Assembly (NCBI GenBank): GCA_951804985.1
Contig: OX638134.1
Span: 4,588,001 to 4,652,000, forward strand
Source: Dryomyza anilis
Taxonomy: Eukaryota; Arthropoda; Insecta; Diptera; Dryomyzidae
Direction of reading: 5' to 3'
DNA length: 64,000 bases
The notes beneath the pieces were generated by a model. It did no database searches. It saw only the letters and a program-made list of their open reading frames with translations, and was not told where the DNA came from. Of this stretch, positions 24,540 through 36,699 are shown piece after piece (the first letter of the stretch is position 1; each line of letters begins with the position of its first letter). Made by a program: the position numbers and the translations under genes.

Positions 24540-25515
24540 TTCTTTCTCAAACTATGAAAATTCATCCCTGAGACAATTCATCCCTAAGACAATCCATCCA
24601 TGGGACAGTTATTCCGGACAATCCTTTTTCCAGACAGTTCTTCTCCGAATAATTCCTTCCCAGATAATTTTTCCTCGAACAATTCCTACCTCTTTTCTGG
24701 ACAATTATTCAATTCATTCCCGGAAAATTCAATTCATTCCCGGTGAATTTTTCTCCAAACAATTCTTTCTCAGACAATTTTTCCTAAGACAATGCTTCTC
24801 CTTACAATTTTTCACCAGAGACAATTCTTTCAGAGACAATTCTTCCCTGGAACAATTCATCCCTGAGACAATTCATCCCTGGGGCTACTCCCCGAGACAA
24901 TTCGTCCATGAATAATTCTTCCCCGAAATGATTCTTTCCCAGAATGTTCTTCTCCGAGCAATTCAATTCCAAATATTTTTCCGCGGACAAATATTTTCCG
25001 GATAAATCTTCCTGCGAAAATTCTTTCTCGAACAATTCTTTCCGGACAATTCATTCCCGGAAAGTTCTTCTTCAAACCATTCTTCCCAGACCATTTTTCC
25101 TAGGACAATTCTTCCCCTTACAATTTTTTTTTTACCAGAAACAATACTTTCAGAGACAATTCTTCCCTGAAACAATTCATCCCTGAGACAATTCATCCCT
25201 GCGACTACTTCCCGAGACAATTCTTCCATGAATAATTCTTCTCCGAAACGATTCGTCCCATAGATAATTCATCCCTGGAAAAATTCTTTCCCTGACAATT
25301 CTTTCCCAGAATGTTCTTCTCCGAGCAATTAATTTCCAAAAAACTTTTCCGCGGACAAATATTTTCCGGATAACTCCTCCTGCGGAAATTCTTTCTCGAA
25401 CAATTCTTTCCGGACAATGCATTCCCGGAAAGTTCGTCTCCAAACCATTCTTTCCCAGACATTTTTTCCTGCGACAATTCATCCCCGGGCGATTCCTCAC
25501 CAGATAATTCTTCCA
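24540..25515 (+). repeat. Degenerate ACAATTC-TTCCC minisatellite with a larger tandem duplication
   Basis: Short units of about 13-15 bp built on ACAATTCWTCCCTGAG-like words repeat throughout. On top of this, a block of about 320 bp (24800-25118) is repeated at 25119-25500. Landmarks recur in order: CAGAGACAATTCTTCCCTG (24831 and 25151), CTCCGAGCAATT, and CCGCGGACAAATATTTTCC (24981 and 25349). The second copy carries an extra segment of about 48 bp. The unit length keeps several frames open on both strands, which explains long Arg/Glu/Asn-rich minus-strand frames that should not be taken as genes. Confidence 0.85.
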
Positions 25516-27187
25516 CGAGGCACAATATTAAGTTCCGTTACTGCACCAATTCTTCGGAAACATTTAATATGTATACTGATGCCAATGAAGACAACATTTC
25601 ACAAGTTGCGAAAGAATTATACAAATCCCGATCGGTTTCCTCTACCACTTGTGGTTTTCTTATAATCGTATTTTCAACCGTTAGGCGGACATCGCAATCG
25701 ACTTAAGAGTTCAAGTCTTCTCTGGGTATTATAAACGGATGACCAACGATTATATACCCTTTCATAGGTTATTGAAAGGTCGCTATGTGGAAAATTTAGT
25801 TCAAAGATAATCGACCTATAACAGAAAGTAAAAATCTTCGGAAATGTTAAAAAGAAGTATTTAATAAAAAATGATGAAAAGAAATATTCGAAAACTGATT
25901 TTGTCATTTTGTTGTGGGGGTCGATTAAATTTTGTGGGCCAATAAAGATCGTAATGTTCGTTTAGATTTTTCATATCAGTTCACCCCTGAACTAATGATA
26001 GCTTGAGAGTAGGTTGAGAAATGTCAATAGTAATTGACACCTTGTGTGCGTAAAGTAGATACAAATGTTGAGACATGCAAAATATGCCCTATTCTAAATA
26101 AATACCACATACGAACCGGCAAGGAACTAAGCCAAGAAAAGCTGCTCAAGAAAGTTCTGATGATGGTATAAACTAATAAACACGTTGTTATTTCTGGCAA
26201 GTGTAACATGCAGGACATGTCGTAAATGGAAATAAATGACAAGTCTTAGTTAAATAAGAAAACCCAGAGGAAGAAAATAAATAAAAAAAAATAAAATAAA
26301 ACACTAAAATATCTTCAGAAACATGGAAAATATTAGAAAATGCAAGAAAATTGAAGTAAATGTTAGAGATTGTCATAAATATAAACCATGAAATTGTGGT
26401 ATGAGCCATAAGGAATATGCAGTAGAAATAATCTAAGAGCCAGCAATAGTAGGAAGGAAGTAGGAAGAACATCTTTGAGAAATCCTGCAACTGATAAAGT
26501 TGTCATGTTCGCAAAAAGTATTTCGTATGCAATCATAAAATTTATTGTTTTCTCTGGAATTATCGGAATTTGCAGTTTGTGCTGATGTGTGTGTGCGAAT
26601 GCATAAACTACTCTTACCACTTTGGAATAATTTAAGAAATGTCCGTACAGCATTGACAGCTCTTGTCAAAATTGTGCAAAATTCCAAAATGTGTTTTGTT
26701 TAATTGAACAGTGTGTGACATGCGGTGTCATTTTATGGCGGTATTATTTATTGAGATTCCAGCGGGAAATTTATGATATAATTTATTAGAGGAGTCAATA
26801 GAGGAAAATTAGTTTTTCGCACATCTTAGGCAAGGTTCCTTTTTTTTTGAATTTTTCGAACAAGACATTTGACAAAAATTATGAAATTTTCTAAAAGAAG
26901 ATTCATTTTCCAAATAAAACTCAAATTATTTTGAAAATTATTGAATTTTTGTCAATAATCTTTATTATACAGAAAATTCTGTTAATGGAAAAATATTTCC
27001 CAAGAAAAATCTAAAAAAATCGATTACAGCTTTAATCGAATTCACAATGAAATCTCTACAAAGACAAACTTTTTATGACATTTTATAATTTAAATATTTT
27101 TCATAATAACTTTTTCATTCCGCCTGGAATTTTGCTTAAAACTTCTATATATTTTCTACATCAATTGTACCAATCCAAAACAAGGCG
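25516..27187. other. Non-coding stretch upstream of the Ubc9-like gene
   Basis: AT-rich, with overlapping short minus-strand frames at 26024-26687 and no domain in any. A TATATAT word at about 27146, some 40 bp before the start codon, could be a core promoter, but this is weak. Confidence 0.35.
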
Positions 27188-27664
27188 ATGTCAAATCCTT
27201 ACGTGAAAATAATCGAAAACAAACGCAAAGAATGGCGTCGCGATCATCCGTACGCCTTCGTGGCGCGTCCTCTACGCCTGCACGACGGCACCCTCAATTT
27301 ATTCGAGTGGCACTGCGAATTCCAGGGACCACGTAACTCCATCTGGTCGACGGGCACTTTTCAGGTGGCATTGAAATTTCCGCGTGATCAACGACAACGC
27401 ATGACAATTCATTTTGTGCCGTCCATATTTCATCCGAATGTTGATCGTGCGGGACGTGTTTGTTCGTCAATAACCAGCCTCTGGCCCAAGGTCGGAATCA
27501 AACAAATACTGCTGACGCTACAGAGTTTTCTGGACAATCCAAATCCGGAGGCGCCGGAAAATGCGCTGGCAGCGAAACTGTACGAAGAGGATTATGGGGA
27601 ATATGAGCGTCGCGTACGCAAAGATGTGGGCGAAAATCATTTCAAGCCAATACAGCTGGAGTAA
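27188..27664 (+). CDS. Ubc9-like SUMO-conjugating enzyme E2, single exon
   Basis: 158 residues, the usual size of Ubc9 (about 158-160). Ubc9 accepts SUMO from the E1 enzyme on a cysteine and passes it to target lysines, mainly in the nucleus. Ubc9 hallmarks visible are HPYAFVARP (20-28) and DGTLNLFEW (33-41). The E2 HPN motif is at 82-84, and VCSSI holds the predicted catalytic Cys92. IKQILL (104-109) and YERRVR (139-144) follow. Oddities: the usual Pro-rich YPxxPP stretch is replaced by PRDQRQRM (65-72), and the acidic loop after the cysteine (EEDKDWRP in canonical Ubc9) is shortened to TSLWPKV. The ORF has no intron and is GC-richer than its surroundings. Together with the divergence this suggests an expressed retrocopy of the canonical gene rather than that gene itself. 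An AATAAA follows 62 bp after the stop. Catalytic residues are intact, so activity is plausible but substrate choice may differ. Confidence 0.9.
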   Translation: MSNPYVKIIENKRKEWRRDHPYAFVARPLRLHDGTLNLFEWHCEFQGPRNSIWSTGTFQVALKFPRDQRQRMTIHFVPSIFHPNVDRAGRVCSSITSLWPKVGIKQILLTLQSFLDNPNPEAPENALAAKLYEEDYGEYERRVRKDVGENHFKPIQLE

Positions 27665-27725
27665 TGAAGCATATGAGATATTTTCATGTAATTTTTGTAG
27701 AAGTCCTTTGTATTTATTTTATATA

Positions 27726-27731
27726 AATAAA
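27726..27731 (+). terminator. Polyadenylation signal of the Ubc9-like gene
   Basis: AATAAA 62 bp downstream of the TAA stop, in an AT-rich trailer. Confidence 0.55.
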
Positions 27732-28319
27732 TTTTAATAATGAAATCTCAAGGCATTTTTATATAGAAACATACAAAATATTTGTTTTGCGCTTAAATTG
27801 CATTAGTCCAGTGTTGCAAAATGACGTTAAATACACTTTGAATATCATACAATGATGCATTTTAGTGATAACGTCCGACAATTGTTGCCGATAAACCCCG
27901 CCATTTGTTGGCGCTTAAAGCTTTGACGCATGAATTGCGGCGGTAGGGATGTTCTGGGAAAATTCTGTTGTATAAATTACAACTTTTACTAAACCCATAA
28001 GAAGCTTAACAACAATAGCCATTTTGTCCATTCCATTTGCCACAAATGGCAACATTGTAGGCTTCGACATGTTATGAAGTCTGCAACAAAGTGGCAACAT
28101 TATTTTGCAATGCACAGAATTGCATTTAAACTTTTGTTCCGTTTTGTGTTGGACAACATTGTTGCTGAGTTTTAGTTTCTGGTGCATTTTTGCGGTTAAG
28201 TGTTTGCAAATATTCTGTCTATAATTGGCATTACCTTTGGAAAGGTTAACAGTGTAGGATTTCATTGCCAAAGACAGAGAATTGCTAAGGGAAGAATTCA
28301 TTTAAAGTGCAAATGAAAA
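27732..28319. other. Non-coding stretch
   Basis: Contains a 128-codon minus-strand frame (27915-28301) with no recognisable domain, rejected as a gene. GGCAACATT-type words recur but do not form an array. Confidence 0.4.
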
Positions 28320-29480
28320 ATATTGGTAAAAATTTGAATTTTTAGTGAACAATTGAATTTTTAGTGACGATTTTAATTTTTTAGTGAAAAATTTAACTTT
28401 TAATAAAAAATTTAATTTGAGTGAAAATTGAATTTTGAATGAAAAATTGAATTTTTAGTGAAAACTTGAAAATTTAATGAAAAATTTATTTTAATGAAAA
28501 ATTTAACTTTTAGTAAAAAATTGAAATTTGAGTGAAAACTTTAATTTTTAGGGAAAAATTTAATTTTTAGTGAAAAAGTAAATTTTTAGTGAAAAAATAA
28601 ATTTTTAGTGAAAAATTGAATTTTCAGTGAACAATTCAATTTTTAGTGAAAATTTTAATTTTCAGTGAACAATTCAATTTTTAGTGACAATTTTAATTTT
28701 TTAGTGAAAAATTGAACTTTTAATAAAAAAATGAATTTGAGTGAAAATTGAATTTTTAGTGAAAACTTGAAAATTTAATTTTAATGAAAAATTGAACTTT
28801 CAGTAAAAAATTAAATTTTGAGTGAAAATTAGAATTTTTAATGAAAAATTTAATTTTTAGTGAAAAATTTAATTTCTAGTGAAAAATTTAATTTTTAGTG
28901 AAAAATTGAATTTTTAGTGAAAAATTGAATTTTTAGTGAAAAATTGAATTTTTAGTGAAAAATTGAATTTTTAGCGAAAATTATATTTTTTTTTTGTGAA
29001 ACTTTTAATAAAAAATTGAATTTTGAGTTAAAATTTGAATTTTTAACGAAAAATTGAATTTTTAGTGAAAAATTTAATTTTTAGTTAAATTGAATTTTTT
29101 TTAGTGAAAAATTTAATTTTTAGTTAAATTGATTTTTTTTAGTGAAAAATTTAATTTTTAGTTAAATTGAATTTTTTTTTAGTGAAAAATTAAAATTTTT
29201 TGTGAAAAATTTAATTTTTAGTGAAAAATTTAATTTTTAGTGAAATATTGAATTTGTAGTAAAAAATTTAATTTTTAAGTAAAAATTTAATTTTTAGTGA
29301 AAAATATATTTTTTTAGTGAAAAATTAAATTTTTTGTGAAAAATGCAATTTTTAGTGAAAAATTTAATTTTTAGTGAAAATTTGAATTTTTAGTGGAAAT
29401 TTGAATTTTTAGTGAAAAATTTAATTTTAGTGAAAAATTAAATTTTAGTGAATATTGAATTTTTAGTGAAGAACTGATTA
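28320..29480 (+). repeat. 19-bp satellite array 4 (forward, degenerate)
   Basis: Plus-orientation units with strong degeneration. Recurrent sub-blocks include AACTTTTAATAAAAAATTGAA (near 28390, 28705 and 28995) and three successive AGTTAAATTGA-TTTTTTT units at 29080-29190, showing local duplication. Confidence 0.92.
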
Positions 29481-29764
29481 TTGAACCGTTTTTTCCATAT
29501 CAAGATTTAATTTTTTTGTTGGAAATTGTCCCCTAAACATTTTTTCGTCAGAAAATGTCTTCTTTCATGACATTTAATTTTTCTTCCCACACAATTCTTA
29601 CAAACATTTTGGTTTCTTTCTTATGAAATAAACATTTCTGCAGGACTTCCCTTCTCGTTTCTCACAGAACGACTCTCAGATGATCTCACAAAATAGTTTG
29701 ACTCATTACCGTTAGCATTCCATAGAACGTGTGCTACGCTTTTGTATTTGAAAAATATTCGAAA
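29481..29764. other. Non-coding spacer
   Basis: No feature was recognised between the satellite and the next inverted-repeat element. Confidence 0.4.
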
Positions 29765-30171
29765 TCCCTACTAGAAATTTTGGTAGGGCCATAGTCATGA
29801 AGTGATCATGTCATTATTTGAGATGATCGGGATATGACGATGCCCATAATGTTCTTGTAACGCAGTGTCTTCTTCATGTACTGACCTCAGGCCATGATCA
29901 TGTTCTGATCGGGAAATTCCATGTTCTGATCGGGAAATTACAAGACAATTGCCTTGTCAGAGCCCGAGCATAATAGGGTTTCTCTCATTAAATCTCGATC
30001 ATTGTCTGATGCTAATTTCGTTATGAGAAACAAATAATGTAGCTATGATCGGGAACATGTGTATTTAGATAATGGCAAGCAAAGGCAATGATCATATTTT
30101 CGCTAATAGGGTTTACCCAACGAAAACCCGATCATTTCCCGATGGCGCATCGGGCAAATTTCTACAAGGGA
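29765..30171. mobile_element. Putative 407-bp MITE with 16-bp inverted ends
   Basis: TCCCTACTAGAAATTT at the left and AAATTTCTACAAGGGA at the right are complementary at 14 of 16 positions. The interior is rich in GATCGGG/ATGATCA words and repeats TGTTCTGATCGGGAAATT in direct tandem at about 29890-29940. There is no ORF. A shorter relative lies at 7435-7575. Confidence 0.5.
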
Positions 30172-32734
30172 TAGTCTCCAAATCGATTGGCGCTTATTCT
30201 CTACACATCTTGTACGAAGTACTACAAGATGTGTAAGAAGTGATGGCAGAATTTGTCTGCTAAGAAGTTGTTATAGCAGGGTTTCTGCTGGCAATCCCTA
30301 CAAAATTTGACTACTGGGTTTTTACCCAGACAAAATTTTCATTTTCCAATGTATTGTCAAGAATGATTGCCATTTGAGACAATGCCTTTTATTAACATCA
30401 CTTTTTTTCCATTATTCCATGAATTTTTTATTTTTTTGATATATTTCTTTCACTGACATTTAGTCGAGAAAAATGTGCGATGAATAATATTATTAAAAAT
30501 CAATTCTGTATTATCCCTGAGAAAAATATTTGCTCTAAAACTTTATTCTTCTCAATGATTTTTTTGTGCCAAATCGTTAGTCTAAAACTTATTTTTTATA
30601 TGATTTTAAATAATATTGACTTTATAATATAATATTTTAAAATTTAGTTTATATTTTTATACATTACCTTTTTGTTTTTTAAGTTTCCCCTAAAGTATAT
30701 AAGTGCTTAACCCGTTGTGGCCGTCTTGAAATCGTTTCGCGCAGATCCACTCTGTAATTAAATAGAAAACAACACGATGAACGACTCACGAAGTGACGAT
30801 AAAAGTTGTAAAACTTTTGCAATATCAAAAATAAAAATAAAACAACGTAATAGAAATACAAAACATAACCTAAAGTAACGCAAAGTAATGCGATGTAAGG
30901 TAATAATATTTTTTAGGATTTTATGTGCGGCAGCTGGACACGCAGATGAAGAAACAGAAGGACGATATGGTTACTGGACACCGAAGAAATAAATGCAAAA
31001 GTACAGCTGCAATGACATTTATGTAGTAGGAGTAGTGAGTGGGTGGACGGTTTGGGTCTGAGGGTTAAGAGATGCATAAGATGGCGTTAGAGGCTCTCAG
31101 CAGGACAGGACTCAGTGTAGTATTTGGAACTGTAAAGAAGGAGTTAAAAAATCATAAAACTTTGATGAGTTTTTCCGAGCTGCAGAAATTAAATTGGCCA
31201 AATGTGACGCAGCATTGTGGCGTGGTTAGAGAGAGAAAATGAAAAAACTGTTGTAAGAAATGTGGAAATGGAATTTATAATGGCGGGTGTTTCATATTTT
31301 TACAAAATCTTAAAGTGATAAAAATATAAAATGAAATTGTAAATGATATAAATAAAATATAAAGTATAGAGTAGTGGAATATCTGTTTTTTTCTCCAGAA
31401 TTAAGTCTGAAATATTTCAAAAAATTAATACTCGGATGGGACAAAATTTATTATTTGAATTTTGTTCGAAAGTGATTTTCAGAATATGCTCGATAGAATA
31501 CACATATATTTCGGTCTGATATATCTTTAGTCACATGTTTCTCTAAAACACCCACGTAAAAATATACACAATTATTACAAAATACCTCCGAAATTATAAA
31601 TAAAACAGCTACACAAATAGAACATAAGTTTTACGACCATTTAATGAGTGTCTTGCGTCGTAAAAGCATTAAATGAAAAACGCTTTAAACGGGTTACGAC
31701 TCTACCAATCTCTGAGATATGCATAGCAGCAGCAATTAAAATAATGAAAACTTATGTCTGGTTGGTTGGGTGCTGTCCCAAAAAGGTAGCAGGCCCAAAA
31801 AAGGTTTAGATATAAGCGCGCACAACAATAAAACCATATTTTATTAGTGGAAAATTCAGAAAAATACCAAAACATTTTCATAATTTATATTGACATAAAT
31901 TTTACGATGATGAAAACCTAAAAAGTACTTCAATCATATTTGAAATGTGTAGAAAACAGGGCGTGCTGCACGTGGTGGTGTTGTTTTCAAAGTTTTTGCC
32001 TAAACAATTGAGTAATTAAACATTTTAGTCTTAGGCAGGTCAACGTGGTATGGGTGACCCCGCGGCGTATGTAAGGGTTAATTGCAAACAAGAGTAATAA
32101 AAAATTGGACTCAAGTTTTTACGACTATTTCACTCACACTTATCTATAATGAAAATGCAAAAAAGAAAAATTATTGAAGTATAGATGAAGATTTTCATAA
32201 TTTTATTTGAAGAAATTAAAAGCATATTTTTTACGACTTCTTCAGTTGTACGACTGGGAGTGAGGCTTAAATTCATTTTTGGGGCGCTGCATAGAGTAAA
32301 TTGCATATAAAATTGTCATGCAATTAATATTTTGTTTGTCTTGTAGTTTTTATTGTCTTATAGCTAAAGGTTTACTCAGCTTTTATTGCGAAAGGTTTTA
32401 AAGCGTAGAAATCATAATTTAAAATTTCTAATTTTATAACATTCAGTTGCTTTATAGCAAACTAATTTGTTATTTTTGTAAATTTTCTTTTCATTACGAA
32501 ATTCGTAAATTTTTTTATGTATTTTATAATAAAAAGCGCATATTTTGTTGATGCCCTTTTTATAAATGCCAAAAATACAAATTTTAATAATTATTCTTAG
32601 ACCGTTAATAATAAAAAAATTCGAGTATTCAAAAAGTTAAAATACTAAAAAAAAATTATAAAACATCAAATATTTTGCATAATGCTCATTTTAGAAATTC
32701 TTTTTGTAATTTTGTAATTTCAATTTTATACTCC
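30172..32734. other. Non-coding stretch
   Basis: About 2.5 kb. It holds a perfect 12-bp stem hairpin at 30203-30234 (ACACATCTTGTA/TACAAGATGTGT with an 8-nt loop) and a second small one near 30316-30332 (CTGGG/CCCAG). Otherwise AT-rich with no gene recognised. Confidence 0.4.
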
Positions 32735-34870
32735 AAAATTCAATTTTTCATTAAAAGTTGAAACATTCAACATTTAATGAAAAATTGAAATTGAAATTTT
32801 TACACTAAAAATTAAATTTTTTACTAAAAATTCAATTGTTCACTAAAAATATAATTTTTCAATAAAAATTCAATTTTTGACAAAAAATTCAATTTTTCAC
32901 TAAAAATTCAAATTTTCACCAAAAATTCAATTTTTCACTAAAAATTCAATTTTTCACCAAAAATTCAATTTTTCACTAAAAATTCAATTTTTACTAAATT
33001 AAAATTGAATTTGCCACTAAAAATTCAAATTTTCACTAAAAATTCAATTTTTCACTAAAAATTCAAATTTTCACAAAAAATTCAATTTTTCACTAAAAAT
33101 TCAAATTTTCACCAAAAATTCAATTTTTCACTTTAAATTCAATTTTTACTAAATTAAAATTGAATTTTCCACTAAAAATTCAAATTTTCACTAAAAATTC
33201 AATTTTTCACAAAAAATTCAAATTTTCACTAAAAATTCAATTTTTCACTAAAAATTCAAATTTTCACTAAAAATTCAATTTTTCACTAAAAATTCAATTT
33301 TTCACTAATAAAAATTCAATTTTTCACTAAAAATTCAATTTTTACTAAATTAAAATTGAATTTTCCACTAAAAATTCAAATTTTCACTAAAAATTCAAAT
33401 TTTCACTAAAAATTCAATTTTTCACTAAAAATTCAAATTTTCACTACAAATTCAATTTTTCACTAAAAATTCAAATTTTCACTAAAAATTCAATTTTTCA
33501 CTAAAAATTCAATTTTTCACTAAAAATTCAATTTTTCACTAAAAATTCAATTTTTCACTAAAAATTCAATTTTTCACTAAAAATTCAATTTTTCACTAAA
33601 AATTCTATTTTTCACTAAAAATTCAATTTTTCACTAAAAATTCAATTTTTCACTAAAAATTCAATTATTCACTAAAAATTCAAATTTTCACTAAAAATTC
33701 AATATTTCACTAAAAATTCAATTTTTCACTAATAAAAATTCAATTTTTCACTAAAAATTCAATTTTTACTAATTAAAATTGAATTTTCCACTAAAAATTC
33801 AAATTTTCACTAAAAATTCAATTTTTCACTAAAAATTCAAATTTTCACTAAAAATTCAATTTTTCACTAAAAATTCAATTTTTCACTAAAAATTCAATTT
33901 TTCACTAAAAATTCAATTTTTCACTAAAAATTCAATTTTTCACTAAAAATTCAATTTTTCACTAAAAATTCAATTTTTCACTAAAAATTCAATTTTCACT
34001 AAAAATTCAATTTTTCACTAAAAATTCAATTTTTCACTAAAAATTCAATTTTTCACTAAAAATTCAATTTTTCACTAAAAATTCAATTTTTCACTAAAAA
34101 TTCAATTTTTCACTAAAAATTCAATCTTTCACTAAAAATTCAATCTTACACTAAAAATTCAAGTTTTCACTAAAAATTCAATTTTTCACTAAGAATTCAA
34201 TTTTTTTGTACTAAAAATTCAATTTTTCACTAAAAATTTAATTTTTCACTAAAAATTCAATCTTTCACTAAAAATTCAATTTTTCACTAAAAATTAAATT
34301 TTTCACTAAAAATTCAATTTTTCACTAAAAATTCAATCTTTCACTAAAAATTCAATTTTTCACTAAAAATTTAATTTTTCACTAAAAATTCAATTTTTCA
34401 CTAAAAATTCAATTTTTCACTAAAAATTCAATTTTTCACTAAAAATTCAATTTTTCACTAAAAATTCAATTTTTCACTAAAAATTCAATTTTTCACTAAA
34501 AATTAAATTATTACTAGAAATTCAATTTTTCAATAAAATTTTATTTTTTCACTAAAAATTCAAGTTTTCACTAAAAATTCAATTTTTCACTAAGAATTCA
34601 ATTTTTTTTTACTAAAAATTCAATTTTTCACTAAAAATTTAATTTTTCACTAAAAATTTAATTTTTCACTAAAAATTTAATTTTTCACTTAATATTTAAT
34701 TTTTACTAAAAATTCAATTTTTCACTAAAAATTTAATATTATTTCAATAAAACTAGAAATTTTCACTTAATATTTAATTTTTACTATAAATTTATTTTTC
34801 CATTAAAAAATCATTTTCCACTAAAAATAAATATTTCACTAAAAAGGAAATTTTCTCTTAACTCAATTTT
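32735..34870 (-). repeat. 19-bp satellite array 5 (reverse, higher-order structure)
   Basis: About 2.1 kb of AATTTTTCACTAAAAATTC-type units, the reverse complement of arrays 1-4. A distinctive junction, TTTACTAAATTAAAATTGAA followed by TTTTCCAC, recurs at about 32990, 33143, 33341 and 33764. The last two are each preceded by CACTAATAAAAATTCAA. A further block with CAAGTTTTCAC, CTAAGAATTC and a T7-T10 run occurs at about 34150-34215 and again about 408 bp later. These are nested segmental duplications within the array. Confidence 0.95.
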
Positions 34871-36699
34871 TACTAAAATTTAAAATTTGAATTTTTAGTA
34901 TTATTTAAAATAAAACAGTTTTTACTGAATATTTTTCATTCAAAATTTTCCATTACAATTTTTCTTGCATTTAAAATGTATTTTTTATTATAAGTTAATT
35001 TTTCATTAAAAAATATAATTAAAATTGATTGATAAGTGGTTCTGCAACGAAAATATTCACATTATTTTTAAAAGCTTTTTATTTATTAATAATTATTTTA
35101 TTTTTTAGTAATGTTTAATTTTTTAAAATATTTATTGAAATTATAAAATTATTAAATTACCTCAAAGTATGCTTCTCTTTTTATACAAATGCTTTAAGCC
35201 TAAAGCTTTAAGCTTCTTTACATTGATTACAAGCACAACACCACAACAAAGTAAAACAAGTATGCATAAATTGCATAAAATCCTTCTATCTTGTCTGCTA
35301 AATGTTACTTTTGTCATAAATGCAAATAAGATATTGTTTCAACACAACTTCACGCACAATTATAACAAATGTAAATAATAACTTACTTTGTCCAAGTGTG
35401 TCTGTCTTCCTCATCATATAAACCTTAATACACCTGCGTGAGTGTGGTCTATGTATGTGTCCTTAAATGTCCTGTGACAAGTAATCCCCCCCTAGGGGAT
35501 GTTGCTCCATCAGCTATCGCTTTTTGCAGTTTGTGGTTTGTGGCCAAAAGATTTGGTCATTTAACGGTTTAATGCATCAATAACTTGTTGGTGGAAGGGG
35601 AATGGTTTATTTATCATTAGGTGCACTATTACAACAACTAAATACAACAATTTTGTGTCACGACTGCGGTTAATTAGAGATTAAAGCTTTAAGCTTAATT
35701 TGTGTTCAAGTATATGGCAATATTTGTGTCAATAGCAAAAGAAGAAAATAAATTATACAAATTTAGGTAGAACAATTAAATTTTAATCTAAAATTTAATT
35801 TTTTTAATTGAAATGAAAAGCTTCTTTACACCACATATGCAATACAAAAATCTGTCATTTAGCATGTTCAACAACCACTCATTATCACTTGTAACTGTGA
35901 TTAGGGAAAGACATAATATTGAAATGTTTTTATTTATATTTGAAGTTCAAAACAAATAATTTTTTGAACAGAAAATTAAACTTTAAAAAAAGATTTTAAT
36001 ATAAAAAAAAAATCTGTACAACTTTGTGCTATACAAAAACCGCAACTTAGCATGTGCAGCAACCACTAGTAAATGTAATTGAAATCGTTTGAGATATTTC
36101 AAAAATACTCGCATATGTTTTTATTTAGCTTTTTATACGTTTTTCAACATCGTAAAATGGCAGCAATTAAACTTTTTAATTGTTTAAATTGATTGGTTTC
36201 ATTCAATGCAATCCAATCGAATTCAATCCAATATAAATCAATCGTATAAAATACCAACCCATCGCATGGCATTTTCTTCAATTCAATTTGAAATTTTTAT
36301 GCGTTTTTAATGCGAAATTCCAAACAAATTCTCGCATGTGTAACGTGAGACGCGTTTGAAAAGCTTTTTATATACTGCCAACTAAATGTAAAAAAAATTG
36401 AACTGAAAGTAGCGCCATTAAAAGTGCGCCAAATAAAGTTAAAAGAAAGTTAAAATAAAATAAATAAATAGATATCATAAAAAAAAACCTAGAAGAAAAC
36501 AAAATAACAAAACAATTTATTGCACTGATTGCAATCCGATAAATAGAGGAGGGGTTGACAATACAAAAGAGTGAATAATAATGTGAGAAGGTTGTACAGG
36601 GCACAGAACTTTGGGAGGGTGGGTCATAAAAGAATAGGTTGTCGATGCAGTTGGCGTTGATATGGCGACAAAAATAGCGATGGCATAAAAATTAAACTT
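34871..36699. other. Non-coding AT-rich stretch
   Basis: A 69-codon chance frame (35169-35378) and short minus-strand frames near 36368-36723 carry no domain. TTTAAGCTT-type words cluster around 35190-35215. No gene was supported. Confidence 0.4.

Noticed and set aside
24802..25525. Several 70-107 codon minus-strand frames (Arg/Glu/Asn-rich)
   Set aside because: They follow the period of the minisatellite, overlap in different frames and show no domain.
27915..28301. 128-codon minus-strand frame downstream of the Ubc9-like gene
   Set aside because: No domain, no splice or promoter context, composition like the surrounding non-coding DNA.
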